A stretch of 64,000 nucleotides of DNA from Epiperipatus broadwayi (taxonomy: Eukaryota > Onychophora > Udeonychophora > Euonychophora > Peripatidae): positions 22,006,750 through 22,070,749 of the forward strand of contig JAQFVV010012396.1 of NCBI GenBank assembly GCA_028023455.1. Reading direction: 5' to 3'. Under the pieces are notes generated by a model. It was not told where the DNA came from. It searched no databases and was given only the letters and a program-made list of their open reading frames with translations. Below are positions 1-11,900 of this stretch, piece after piece. The first letter of the stretch is position 1; each line of letters opens with the position of its first letter. The translations under genes and the position numbers were made by a program.

Positions 1-1593
1 CTCCCACTCATATTAAAATGTCACTTCTCTTTTTAGTAATATTTTGACCTTTTTTTCAAATGCAAAAACAACTTTTCTTCCAATACTAACTTCTTGATTT
101 ATACTTTTGGAGTTTTTATTGTCTATTCTTTATGGAAAATTCATAGTTACATTATAAAATGTTATCAAAAAGATATAATAATTATCTTTTTAATATCATT
201 TTATAGAACTTTAGATATTCCATTTTTTCAATGGACCATTTGCAAATATTTTCATATTTAATTCAAATTGCTGCTTTTTCTATCATTTATATTGGACTTC
301 TTACTAAAATGTCAATTATTATCTTACTGATATCAGTTACAACTGAATTATCTTCAATGTCTGTCAGTACTTTAAAATGATTAGCAAGGTTTTTTAAATA
401 TCATTGGAGCATCACCGAATGGTAAAATAATATCCACTTTTAAGAGTGTTTTCTTAATTCCTATACTAATTTTGAATTAATATGGTTTTACATCTCACTA
501 ATATTGACCATTTATGTTGAAAATAATTACACTACAATACTGTAATAAATATTTTCAATTAGTCAAAATGTAATCCAATTTTTTGTCTACATTTTTTAAT
601 TAAAAAAATAATTAAATTTTGAAAATTCTACAAGTCTGCATCATGTCTTCTCCTTTTTTTTATTGGCAAACCTAATTTTGCCACAATACTCTCTTCTTTC
701 AATAGTTTTTCAATTTAATCACTAAAACCTCCCTGATAATTTAAGATAATGCTTGATGCAATAAAAAGTATTTTTAACTCATATATAATAATCCTGCACA
801 TTTTATCACAAAAAAAAATGTTGGAACTTAATTCAACATTATCTTCATTTGGTATTTTTCATTAAGCATAAAATTTAAACTTGCCACTCTGTCTAATATA
901 TCATTCATTCATCTAATATTGTTTTTTTTTCTTTCCTGTTTTTATTTTAATGATATTTGTGACTTTGCAGCAAAGTTTATAACTTATATTTTTATCATTT
1001 TTTTTCATTATATTTTCTAATTTTATGAAGTAGAATATTATTTATTATAAAATTGTTATTTTTTTATTTCATGCATTCTTTCTTCACTTGAAAATGATCT
1101 GTATTTACAAGGAACTAAATAAAATTTAGTCACAGAATGGCAATTTGGTCTGCAATCAGTAGATTCTTAGAATCATTTGTCTTTGGGACTATTTTAGCTA
1201 ACAGTTTTGCAGTTTTCTGGAAATAATTTATTTTATCTGTCATGATTATAAATTTAAAAAAAACAACAACATTCATACACATTAATTCCATGTTAACAAA
1301 ATTCAATTGATGTTTTAGTTAAAAACTCTCAGGCAATTAAGAAGTAATACCATGGTGTTTTTTAATCGTAAAGTCAGAGGAAAAAATATGATAAACTTAT
1401 TTCTGACTGATGCACATTGGTTCTTAGTTCATCTATGTTCATTTACTGCATAAATATTTATATAATAATTGTAGATGTAATGACAAAAACATATGGACTG
1501 GACATTAGGAATTCCTTCTTCTTTGTTTCTTTTAAAACATCAAATGTTCTCCTTTCAGTTCACCACAAATTCCTAGAATATATATATGATATT

Positions 1594-1598
<5 letters not shown>
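1..1598. other. AT-rich noncoding stretch
   Basis: No coding region, RNA gene or element boundary could be supported here. The sequence is dominated by A/T runs with stops in all frames. It may be intron or intergenic DNA; the two cannot be told apart from sequence alone. Confidence 0.5.
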
Positions 1599-1640
<42 letters not shown>

Positions 1641-1644
1641 TATC

Positions 1645-1676
<32 letters not shown>
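1599..1676. repeat. (TA)n microsatellite pair
   Basis: Two (TA)n tracts are separated by a short AT spacer. The second tract stops abruptly at 1677 with TGTAAAGGG. A jump from TA repeats to TGTAA or TGAAA recurs at several mobile-element edges in this window. No matching far end was found for this one, so only the microsatellite is called. Confidence 0.85.
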
Positions 1677-1770
1677 TGTAAAGGGTGACTTACAACCAAC
1701 AGCCCACCTGCTCTAATCTACACCATATTAAGCCTAATCAAATAATTATCAAATAACAGTTACCATTTGT

Positions 1771-1800
1771 CAAACACACACACACACACACACACACACA
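1771..1800. repeat. (CA)n microsatellite
   Basis: About 14 uninterrupted CA dinucleotides, the only sizeable CA tract in the first half of the window. Confidence 0.9.
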
Positions 1801-2670
1801 AAGCATCGCAATAAGCAAATTATTTTTTTAAAAAAAAAGAAAGATAAAGTCTTAGATTTGTACATTAAGAAAATAAATACACTCACATACATACATAATA
1901 TGATTAATCACAAGTAACATTAATTAACTGACATTATGACATGAGCAAAGATAAACACAAAAGATGATGACCTAATATCAAGCATGTCGCTAAGTGACCA
2001 GGCTTGAAAATGAAAAGATAATTCCAATAAATAATTACCTTAATAATATTATATCAATGTACATTATGCAACAATAAACAAATACTGCAAGCACAGGAAA
2101 TTAAAGCTTTTGTGTGGACCTGCCATGATTAAAACAAAACAAAGGTCATATATACCACTTTCATTTTATAATTGAAAAGACTGCACAAGAAAGTCAATAT
2201 CTCAATAGCAATGTGGGTGTAATCAAGCATTCAACAATCATCTAGTGTCCAATAATTGTTCAGTTTTGTGTTAGATGGTTCTGATATAGATTAATTAGAG
2301 TAAATTAATGTTTTTAATACAGATGTTAAAAGAAGTATAGTAAAATTTTAGGATGCTTTGAATACAGCTTTATGTTGTAATGCTTTCACTATAATGAAGT
2401 TTGATGAAAGTTTAAGAAAAATCTATTTAAACTAATATAACACAGATTCTCTACATGTAATATAAATATATGAAATTTATTAAATGCTAGCAGATGATCT
2501 AATAATAACGTGAAAGGCTAAAACCTTCAACAGAAGTGCCTTAAAAATGCTTATGTGACAGTTCCATGTGCAATCATTATTACATCTGATTGGCTATCAC
2601 ATAAGCAATTTAAGGTGCTTTTGTCGAAGGTTTTTGCCTTTTATGTTATTATTACATGTAATATAATGAC
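1801..2670. other. AT-rich noncoding stretch
   Basis: No gene or repeat boundary seen. The short open frame starting near 2555 has no recognisable motif and runs into the tRNA-like sequence that follows, so it is not called. Confidence 0.45.
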
Positions 2671-2696
2671 TTATAATTTTTTTTTCATGTCTCAAA

Positions 2697-2767
2697 GCAT
2701 CGGCCGAGAAGCAAACCCGCGACAACTGCTTATAAGCCAGCTGTGCTGACTACTCGTCCACCAACGC
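2697..2767 (-). repeat. tRNA-like retroposon (SINE head or tRNA pseudogene)
   Basis: Read on the minus strand, this 71-nt segment can be laid out as a tRNA. The 5' arm GCGTTGG pairs with the 3' arm CCGATGC over all seven positions, allowing G-U pairs. A box-A-like D-arm region follows (TGGACGAGTAGTC), then an anticodon arm with a seven-base CTTATAA loop. The T arm is degenerate (GCGGG, loop TTTGCTT, CTCGG). An A-run follows about 12 nt beyond the 3' end, at plus-strand 2677-2685, as expected for a retroposed RNA. The T loop lacks the usual TTCGA core, so a working tRNA is unlikely. A tRNA-derived SINE or a retroposed tRNA pseudogene is the best reading. No second copy was found here to define a SINE body. 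Confidence 0.5.
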
Positions 2768-3075
2768 TTGACAATAAATTATAATTTTTACCCTTGTATT
2801 AATAATGATTACATTTTAAAAGTTTTTCAATCATACATTTTTACAAATATTGCCTCTATATATAGCAAAAAAATTAGGGAAAAATGAAAATATTAACCAA
2901 AATAACAAATAAAAATGTATTAACAATTGTTAACCCTAAAAAATGTTATACTACAATATTTCAGCTGTATAGAATCAAATAACAATAAATGTTAAATTAA
3001 TAGAAGTAATTAGTGTTACCTTTTCAAATATAGAACATCAATAGCATAGATTTTTTTTTGGGTTATACTATAAAT

Positions 3076-3541
3076 CAGGGCTGGCCAACTTTTGTGTTCA
3101 TAAGATCTACTTTTTATTTTCAAAATGTATTGCGATCGATTTGTTATCATAGGCATTGTCTATGTGGAGGGAAATCTAAAATACATACTATTTTTATATA
3201 TCTACCTAGTAAAAAATAACAATTATTTAACAGGCTAAAAAACTCATGTCTGGGAGAATTAAAACAACATGAGTAATTATTAACAATATTTATTAATTCA
3301 AATTAGCTACATTAAATCAAGATTAAAAATATTTTCAATAATGATACGGCTAAGTGGACTTCACGTATCTAGAATTGAAAAAAATTTAGAACAAAAACAA
3401 AAATAACAACAAAACTTGAAAATCTTGACTTAATTTGTTTCATTCATTACTCGACAGCTCTTGCCAGATTGGTCTTGCGATAGACCAAAAATGGCTTTGA
3501 GATCGACCGGTGGATCACGATCTACTTGTTGGACATCCCTG
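3076..3541. mobile_element. hAT-type MITE
   Basis: A 466-bp element begins CAGGGCTGGCCAAC and ends with the reverse complement of CAGGGATGTCCAAC, so the terminal inverted repeats match at 12 of 14 positions. CAGGG at the tip is typical of hAT transposons. Flanking 8-bp copies CTATAAAT (3068-3075) and CTATAAAA (3542-3549) match at 7 of 8 positions, the target duplication length expected of hAT. Subterminal GATC-containing stretches occur at both ends. There is no transposase frame, so the copy depends on an autonomous relative. Termini, length and target duplication agree, so this call is strong. Confidence 0.85.
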
Positions 3542-3549
3542 CTATAAAA

Positions 3550-4023
3550 AATTGTTATCAATATATATAATAAGTAATAATTATTTTCCTTCAAACACAT
3601 GTTTGTACATTTGGAAATAAATATTAATGCCAATGTTTTCTAAAATACATTTTAACCAAGCCATTTTGAATATAATTTTTAATACTTCACACTAAATGTT
3701 TTGCACAAGTTATTTAGCAAATATTTAGTAACAACAGATACTTTCAATAAATATGCAATGTTTTACTAGGTTAAAAATTAATAAATTTTATTTAACCTTA
3801 GTATAAAGTTTAAATTTTAAATTCAAAGATTTTTATAACAATTCTTTTTAGTATGTAAAGATATTCTATCTTATCTTATTTATTTTTACTTTTCAGTTGT
3901 AAGATACTTCAACTTTCTTAAATTATCTCTTATTTAAAGACATGTAGATGTCTAAAGGTTTAGAAATTCTTCTTGAGAATTACCTTTTAGATAAATGCTT
4001 AGCCTGAGTTGGTTTTTTTTTAA
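3550..4023. other. AT-rich noncoding stretch
   Basis: Nothing recognisable between the hAT MITE and the hammerhead-bearing repeat. Confidence 0.4.
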
Positions 4024-4205
4024 TCTAATGTCCCAACTCCTCACTGAAGAGACCCATAGGTCGAAACCGATCTGGGGATGGGGACAATCTAAGATAAAGA
4101 TGATTTGAATGCCTTCTTTTGTAGTAGCATTAATTATAATTAAAAAACAAAAAAATAAAAACAAAGCTTGTTAGAGTGTTAGCATGCTCTTAAGTTTACA
4201 TATTG
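4024..4205 (+). repeat. hammerhead-bearing short retroposon, copy 1
   Basis: This segment aligns by eye along nearly its whole length with the minus strand of 49195-49368. Shared blocks in order are: CTAATG plus the ribozyme core; a G-rich block TGGGRATRGGG; AATGCYTTCTYTT; and a distal block TTAGAG..TTAGCATG..TCT..TTTACAT. The distal block resembles a tRNA D-arm (box A). The two copies define a repeat of about 180 bp with a hammerhead near one end. The layout recalls the Schistosoma Sm-alpha SINE-like family, which combines a hammerhead with a pol III promoter. Whether this family is related to it is not shown. Confidence 0.6.
4031..4085 (+). ncRNA. hammerhead ribozyme, nearly complete
   Basis: All parts of a type I hammerhead are present in order. 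Stem I 5' strand is TCCTCA (4038-4043). The core CTGAAGA (4044-4050) fits CUGANGA. Stem II is GACC/GGTC with loop CATA (4051-4062). GAA follows (4063-4065). Stem III strands are ACC and GAT (4066-4071), C17 is 4072, and the stem I 3' strand is TGGGGA (4073-4078), pairing six of six with one G-U. Predicted cleavage is after 4072 (AUC triplet). Stem III has no loop and would be the palindrome ACCGGT but for one change, giving a C-A mismatch. Such a stem could pair only between two RNAs or between tandem units, as in dimeric hammerheads. Every invariant core base is intact. Activity is inferred, not shown. Confidence 0.7.
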
Positions 4206-4729
4206 GTAAATGCAAGCTATATATACGTCATGTGACATCTGACTTTTTATTATTACTCTTATTTAATTGTAAATGAAAACTATTTTTGATAATTCTCTGT
4301 AAACAAAAGCTCAAATATGAAAGATGAATCTATTATTAAAATAAAGCAAAATATTTTCTGTAACCAAACAACATTCTACTTATGAAATAAATAATTGTAA
4401 TAAAGATTGAAATAGAACACATGCCAAAAGTAGTAATTTGCATAGGAAAAACTCTTCAGTATTTTTTTATAGATAAACAATGAGACAGGTTAATTAAATG
4501 CCAACATGTAAGAATTTAGTTTTTGTTTCTTTTACTTCCTAACTAAAAACTTACTATTTAGCAAATAAGTTCAGGATAGGTAAACATGATGTATGAAATG
4601 ATTTTGCCAAAAAGATATTAAGTCTATCTAGAAGACTAGTAAATTTTATCACTATTTAAATTCAGCTAAAAATATAGTTTACTGGACTATCTGGATATAA
4701 ATATTATAACCATCTGGAATAAAGACTTA
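4206..4729. other. AT-rich noncoding stretch
   Basis: No gene or element boundary seen. Confidence 0.4.
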
Positions 4730-4802
4730 ACGTAATCTGCACTACAGGGCGCCACTAGGCATTTGAACCTAGAAAATTTATATAGTAGGCAGATACGTAA
4801 GT
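4730..4802. repeat. small nested hairpin
   Basis: An outer stem pairs ACGTAATCTGC with GCAGATACGT, leaving one bulged base. It encloses an inner hairpin CTAGG-catttgaa-CCTAG. On the minus strand the inner part reads like a tRNA B box (GGTTCAAATGCC), but no matching A box was found, so it is only called a hairpin. Confidence 0.4.
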
Positions 4803-5634
4803 AAAAAAAATTATTGGTTGATTCCAGTCATTAGCCCATTGTCACTAGCTCAGTGGAATAGCAGAGATTTATATTTTATATTAAATTCTTATCTAAGATA
4901 CATTTCAATATTTAAAAAAAAAAAAAAAAATAAGCCACTGCCAGACATTAACACACAAACATTTATTTATGCACATATATACAAAATTTAGCATTATTTT
5001 AGAATAACTTTTACTTTGGATTTTAACTTGATTTTAGAATTTAAATTTAAATTTTAATTTTTATAATATTATAAGTTTATATTTTAATTTTTATAAGTTC
5101 ACACAGATGGATTTATGAAAGTTTGTTTTATAATGTTGAGTATAGATCGGTTACACAGATTACGCGGTCAAAAACATTTCAATAATAAACATAAACGATC
5201 AAAATATAAAGTCATTGATGGAATTGCAGAGGGAAATTCATAAGAAACCCAATGACATTCATCATAAGATGCTGCATTTACACCAATAACTTAAAAGACA
5301 TCCAAAATAAATACATCTTAGATACTCACTGTAAGGTATCAGTATTTACCGAATGTCTATATATTTTGATCAAATATGAAAACCAAAAACACAATTAACC
5401 GATAACAAATCCATGCAAGTGTCTATACCCAACTTAAATTTAATGCATTTTTACTTAGAGTGTCGAGTATGAATAGACTACATAGATTGCATTTGAAAAG
5501 AAAATATTTTATGCCTTATTTAACCTTAGGCCAAAAGTTCGCAGTTAAACCAACGTCAATCCACCTGATATATTGATGTGTTCAATGTAATATGAATACG
5601 ACAGCACTAATAGGTTAGGAGAAGAAATTGCCTC
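4803..5634. other. noncoding, slightly less AT-rich
   Basis: From about 5100 the base composition becomes more mixed, with scattered CpGs. An imperfect duplicated segment occurs near 5136 (TTGAGTATAGATC) and 5462 (TCGAGTATGAATAG). This could be an old, unrecognised mobile element. No ends or reading frame support a name. Confidence 0.35.
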
Positions 5635-5667
5635 TCATCAGATAGGAATATTACATCTATCTGATGA
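5635..5667. repeat. perfect 11-bp hairpin
   Basis: TCATCAGATAG is followed after 11 bases by its exact reverse complement CTATCTGATGA. Partial pairing continues outwards (CTC/GAG). No role is evident; it may be part of a decayed foldback. Confidence 0.6.
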
Positions 5668-5676
5668 TAAGAGCAA

Positions 5677-8015
5677 TAAAAAAAAAACTCCATAGGAAGG
5701 ACTGCGCTCATTTTGCCGACTTACGATCGCATTTCGTAGGCAAAAAACAAGTGTGTGGCATATAAAATGATTCTGCCCATAGCGAATCTCATAGTACATC
5801 TACTAATTACACCAATATATCCAATCCATTAACCTAATTCAACTACGGACCGAATAACCTAAGATTACCCTCCCCTAATATAACTTTACAAATCTATATA
5901 GCCATTCACGCCCGACTTAAGTTTAACAGTTATATAATTTAATTTAATGAAAACAAAAATCATAATAAGAACTTAAAAGAACAAAAAAAAAAATAAATGG
6001 AAATGATTTTACAAAAGAAATATATCAAATTAAAATTATTTATTAATAAATAAAGTTGGTTAGATAGGATTCTATTGCAATTATTTTAAATACGGAAAGT
6101 TTTTAATTTAATGTTCATGAATTATCTAAAGTTCTTACAGTTTTAAAAGGTCCATAATTTGTAGTTGTTTGTAATTTTGAACGGAATTCCCACACCGTCC
6201 TGAAGATATTGGTATCCAGTTAGCCATTGTGTTTTACTTATCCGGAGGTCTTTACTTTAGCTGGTCCTTAATGTAGGAAACGATGTCATTTCCTTTTTTT
6301 TTTTTTTACAAAATTGAAGGGATTAAGGAGTGCATCTTTTCAATCCCTTCTCCCACAACTCCACACTAATACATATCACCACTGCTGTCATACACCTCTC
6401 CCCTGCTCTTTTTCCTTCACTTTTTATAGTAGACTTTCAGATTCAGTAGACATTATGTCATGATGATGGTGATGATATTTTCGCTGAGGTCCGATTCCTG
6501 ATGGATTTCTTTCATTGGCCATTAGTTTCTATTGTTTTCCTATCTGACTGTTGCTTATACATTTAACTGCCCAAGGGCTAGTTCACTTGGACTAATTAAA
6601 TTAATCATTTCCATTTTTTCAATAACATTAATTAATTTGTTTTGTACAAACTTAGATATATTTTTATCTTTAAATCTTTACTGACAATTTAGTTTAAAAA
6701 TACTTTTTTTTAATAGTTTCTTTTTTTTTTTAATTTCACATCTGTGCGATTTTAAATATATATGAGTTTAGTATAGAATTTTAATTTTCAATTTTTAATT
6801 CTTAAAAAATAAGTTTTATTTGCGAACTTTTATTTTTTTCATGTTTAATAATAAAAAAAATAATGTAACATCATATGTGCCCGTTACAATATATATAACA
6901 CTGTCAACAATTTTACTAAGATTGCCAAAGTTACAATAACCAGTATGAGCATGCCACTAGGCCTATAGCCTAGCCCTAGAGTGAGAAGCAACTTTAATGA
7001 TCATAGTAATAATTTATTTATGTACAGTGATCATCAAAGATTTTAAAACATAATCTTATGCAGATTAGGCTATTTATACTTTGATGAAACCCAATGGACA
7101 ATTAATTATTAAACTAATAACATAGATTGAAACACAGTGGCACTTAAGTAAAGTTTAGATATTTATTATATTCTTTTCTCTTATTAATAGCTTTTCTAAT
7201 TTTCTTTTTTTTTCAGACCCTCCAATTAACTTGATCACAAATTTAAAAAGAAAGCCAAATGAAAAAAAATATTTTCATTACTTTTTTGTTTTAATAATTA
7301 TGAGCCCTAATTAACCATTTAATATCTTTTCCCAGGAAATGTGCTGTACAAACACTACAAGAGACAGTGATCCAAATTTATTTGAGATGTCTGTCTGCAT
7401 TTGTGTGACTGAGGGTCAAGTTACTATTGAGAATGGGATTATCTTGCCTCATTCAAACCCTCTCCATTTTATGATTAATCTCTATTTAAACCTTAAGAAC
7501 AATGCAAATGTCCACTGTTTGCTTGGAACTGTCAAACATCTCTATTTCAAACACCAGATTCCGACATAAGGTTCCTGTGTTTACTTATTGTCAAAACTTA
7601 TACTTAACTTTTCTTACCTCCCTCCACTTCCCATGATTGACTTTCTAGATCAAGCAATTAACATTAATTTTTGAACTTAAATCTACATATATTTTGAACA
7701 TAATAAATGAAGGAAAATTATTTAAAAAAAACTATTTTGATTAATAAAAAGTTATAACATAAAAGCCTACCCCCTTTTTACTTAATACAAAATGATATAA
7801 AAATAATAACCTCTTTTAAAACCCATCTCTACTGTTGAAACATTTTATATACTTAAGTTAATGGAGTCTTCTACTATATTACACCATTTCAAAAAAAGTT
7901 CTATAATAAAAGTTCATAATTACCCTGATCGATCAATAGTTCAACTTTTTCCATGTGGTCAAAGTTATATGATATATTTTGAGACTACTGGCATGAATCC
8001 TCTTTTTGTTCCATT
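5677..8015. other. noncoding stretch
   Basis: Mostly AT-rich. A patch at about 6180-6600 has more mixed composition and may be an old transposon relic, but no frame, terminal repeat or tail could be identified. An open frame of 76 codons near 7339 has no recognisable motif and is not called. Confidence 0.4.
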
Positions 8016-8019
8016 GGCT

Positions 8020-8225
8020 TTTTATATTATTGACTAGTTTGATAAATTCTTCCTTCCCTTGTTTGACGGTCACTTGGGTATCTCCAGGTGTGGCTATGAG
8101 ATATATTTCCCTGAATAGAAAGTTTTAATGCCCTCAGCCAGAGAATATTTCCTTGGCACTGTTTAATACTATATTGTCAATCTCTCTCCAAGGTTCTTTC
8201 AGTGTCAAGTCCAAGTAAGTAAACA
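8020..8225 (-). pseudogene. possible retroelement coding relic
   Basis: On the minus strand two consecutive stretches read like protein: one of about 22 residues containing EPWREIDNIV, and after a stop and frame change one of about 35 residues containing GDTQVTVKQGKEEF and KSQWNKKRIHA. The charged, low-leucine composition stands out from the AT-rich background. It resembles a Gag- or ORF1-like fragment, but no family was recognised. Confidence 0.2.
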
Positions 8226-8754
8226 AAAGGAAACTCTGTAATTTGTTTTTTTATTCTTTCACAAATAGGATTCACACATGGCATTTTATTTTTAAACACA
8301 TTTTTACACTTCTAATTTTTGTCCTTTTTTAATCATTTTCCTTTTACTTAGTAGAAAAAAAGTTCTGGTTCAATTAGCATAATAGATTGACTCATGCAAT
8401 ATATTTAATTACAAAATGCTTTTAATATCTGGAGTTTCAACAATATAGGTAATTCCCAAAATCTATGCTGTTTTCCCCCATCCTACATCTTTCCAAGATT
8501 CCAGTTTAAACAAGAAACCTTTTAATTAAAAAAAATCTCAAGATCTAATTTTATTTTGATTTATAATGGATTTAAATAAATGATTAAAATGCAGAAATTC
8601 AGATTTATTCGAGATAAATAAAAAAACTACTTAAAAAATATTTCAAAAATTATTGTTTTAAAATAATCTCATAAGTATGTACTTTTAACAAAATAAAAAT
8701 ATATGTATATATATATAAAATGGCAGAAAATACAATTTTATTTTATATAGCAAG

Positions 8755-8908
8755 AAAAATAATAAATATAATGGTATCCACAGAAATACTTTTAGTTAAT
8801 TCCTTAATCCTCCTCAACTGCCATTGATATTAACAGTTGAGGAGGGTTAAGGGATTAGCCAAAAGGACTTCACTGGATTGAAATTACCATCATATTTATT
8901 ATTTTTAT
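8755..8908. mobile_element. foldback element, copy 1 of a shared family
   Basis: The left arm (8755-8820) and right arm (8834-8908) are inverted copies around a 13-bp spacer. The innermost 21 bp pair at 19 positions (CTCCTCAACTG with CAGTTGAGGAG). Outer arms still match over AAAAATAATAAATAT and ATGGTA. The core (TCCACAGAAATACTTT, then CCTCCTCAACTGCCATT) is shared with the palindrome at 36998-37242, so the two belong to one family. There is no coding capacity. It is likely a MITE-like foldback; flanking duplications are not clear in this AT-rich context. Confidence 0.6.
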
Positions 8909-9367
8909 TGTATTTATAACAGTTTTTAATTAACAAACATTTTATTTGTATATATATAATTACTTATATGTTATAAATTTGCAAATTCAGTTAGGAATTT
9001 TATATAAATAATAAAATTTTGAATTTAGAGTGCATTTATTGATAGTTTGCTATCAAATCATGAGTTATAATTTAGTATAATAAATTGTCCAATCAATATT
9101 TTTCCCAATGCATTTATACCATAGAAAAACCTTCAGTAATCAGCTATACTAGAAGCCTAAAACATCTGAACTCTTATACAGATTAGTTTATAGAAAATCA
9201 TAAAATAAATATAACCCACATACCCACAGTTATGTATATATACTTAAATTAAAAACAATTGTACCTGTTGTCCACTTTTAAAATTTGCTCGACTTAATTT
9301 TTTTTTTAAAGATATATATGCATAAAAAGCTTTTTTAGGTTAAGCATATTGTTAAATTAATATTAAA

Positions 9368-9391
9368 AACACTTTCAGACTTGAAAGTGTT
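9368..9391. repeat. perfect 10-bp hairpin
   Basis: AACACTTTCA, a four-base loop, then TGAAAGTGTT. This is an isolated short stem-loop with no other context. Confidence 0.6.
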
Positions 9392-10919
9392 GTTGATGGC
9401 GATTTTTTTTATTCTTAAGAGAGAAAGAAAAAATACTTTTGCTTTGAGGTATCTTTGAAAAATACAAGGATTTATATTTACTTTTTTTAAAAGTGTGAAG
9501 AAAAAGTTTAAGACTAAATTTTAAACAAAAAAATCTTAAAAATTTTAAATATATAAAATTTATTTTTATTAAAGATATCGTGCTGTAGTGAATCTATATA
9601 TGAATGATATATTATATTGTGCCCATAGGATAGTCTTATAAGAGTTTTTCATATGTGACTTTTTTTTTACATGTAATAGAATATTCATTAAAAACATTAC
9701 TTGCTGATGCAAGTCATTGGTAATTTTAATTATTAGTTAAAAGGACCATATCTCTCTTTGTTATGATACATTAAAATGTGATATTTCTGACCACTTTTTT
9801 TTTCTTTTAATAGGTAATTAATGTTTTAATGAGTTAAATTTAAAAGCTTTACAGTTATTTGCTATTTATCAATGTAGTTAAGTGGCGTATTCAAATCATG
9901 ACGAGTCTTGGATCTTCATAGCCCGCTTTAATGCTCAGATGTCACATGACCCCTGAGCAAAGTTTAAGTGATTATATAATATATAAGAATTATTCCCACT
10001 AAAAAATTTTAAATTTAATTATGTGCTGGATAAGAATTTCATTTTGATATGGTCTTTTTTTTTTGTTTCATACAATCCCAGCATACAAATATATATGCAA
10101 ATGACAAATTAAACGCTAAATAACTATGTGACAATATTCCTGAACTTCCACTTGAACTTTCTATATTCAAATTTTAATGTTTCTTTTTTACATATCCAGC
10201 TGTCATAATTGATAACTAATACTTTTGATTTATCTTTATTAAAATCAATGTTACTTTCTTTTCTCAACTTTTTACTTCTGTTTATGTTTTCTTTCTTCTG
10301 CAAAAAGGTTAATAAAAATTGAAACTATATATTTAAAACATATTTTTCTTTACTTATTGTGTCTGGTATCATATATGCCATATTCATTAATTATTACTCA
10401 CTCTCCAAACTATGCAACTGAATCACAAACAATACTAAAGATATGGGATCTAATTCACTTTTCATTTTTATAAATTTTAAACAATGTAATTAATAAACTG
10501 TTATATTTTTTTCTTATAATACAATCTTTATAATAACTTTAATTAGCGTTCTAACAATATTTTCTTTAAAAAGATCCTTTGCACAACTAATTCTTTGTGA
10601 TTGCACTACAATCTTGTTTTATATTCAAAAATGGTAAATAACATCTATCCAGTATAAAAGTTACATATATTGTATAAGTCATAATAATAATCAATGTTGT
10701 CTTAGTTGTCTTTAATTATCTAAATAGCTTGGGATTTAATACATATCTTTAAAAGAATATCTTATGTTCAAAACTTTCAAAATATGAATTTAAAAAGTTC
10801 ACTGTGAAATAAGATCTTACATTCCATATAATTCCACAATGAGCCTTCTAGAGAATAGTTAATTTCTCTAGCTTATATATTATGTTTGGCTCTTACTATA
10901 ATTTATAATTATATTACCA
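9392..10919. other. AT-rich noncoding stretch
   Basis: No gene or element boundary seen. Confidence 0.4.
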
Positions 10920-11350
10920 ATTTATTCATTTACCTATGTCTGCATGGCTGTCTGCTTATCTACCTATAAAACTATCTTTATCTATTTATCTGTCTTCTAT
11001 CTGTTTATTTATCTATCAGATAGTCTGTGTTTCTATTTGTTTATAGCTTCAGTTATCCAACTTTTATTCTTCTATCTATTCCTCCTTCTTTTCATTAATT
11101 TATCTATTTAACTTTAATTATTTATCAATTTACCTATCAGTTTATATACATATTGGGATTCATTTGTCTGTCAGTCTATCTATCAGTTACTCTATAATAT
11201 CAGCTATGCAGTTTTTCATTTATATAATTCTATATCTATCTATTCTTCTATTGATTATTATATCTATTCAATTATTCATTCTTTTACCTGTCTTATCATT
11301 TTTCTATTTATCTGTCTATATTTATCCATAAATCTGTCTGTCCATTGAGC
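10920..11350. repeat. degenerate TCTA/TCTG/TTTA tetranucleotide tract
   Basis: Several hundred bases are built from diverged four-base units such as TCTA, TCTG, TTTA and ATCT, with interruptions. A further patch of the same kind lies at about 11560-11640. It is an old microsatellite that has accumulated substitutions. Confidence 0.7.
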
Positions 11351-11900
11351 CATCTGTCTATCATTACCTAATCTGAATTAATCAATCACCAGTTGTTCCT
11401 ACATTTTTTATACAGATATATTCAAAGACATTGCAAACAATAAAGTCAATTATCCTCTTTATTATTTAAGGTTAATTTTTTATGGCTCACCTTTCCTTTT
11501 ATGTGTGAGATCTACAGACTTGCATGATACAGTTTTAGTCTATTCTTAGCATTTTCCATCTCTTTCTCTCTCTATATATATTACATATATCTTTCTGTAT
11601 ATCTATTTGGCTGTCTGCCTATCTATCTCTTTTGCTTTCTGGGTTCTGAACTTCCATGAAATAAACCATTCTATTATTTTTCAGTTATTTTTTAAAAATA
11701 ATTTAATAATTAACCTGCATTTGTATAGAGTTAGATAAGACACATCACATAATGCACATTGCTATTTTTAAAAAAATTTCGGCAAGAGTAAAGTTTAGAA
11801 GGCAAATTAAATTAAATATTTAACAGAAAGTTGAAAATTAATAAAACAGCAATAATTCTTAGTCTATTCATTTAGTGTACTGAATGTTTCTTACATAAGT

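Noticed and set aside
4840-4875. tRNA A-box-like TAGCTCAGTGG
   Set aside because: No B box at a workable distance on the same strand and no tRNA fold; likely chance or a fragment too short to classify.
7339-7569. 76-codon open frame preceded by a pyrimidine-AG
   Set aside because: No recognisable motif, no donor or further exon, and length within chance for this window.
10920-11350. Possible CRISPR-like or satellite array
   Set aside because: Units are four bases long and diverged with no constant repeat-spacer pattern; it is an old microsatellite.
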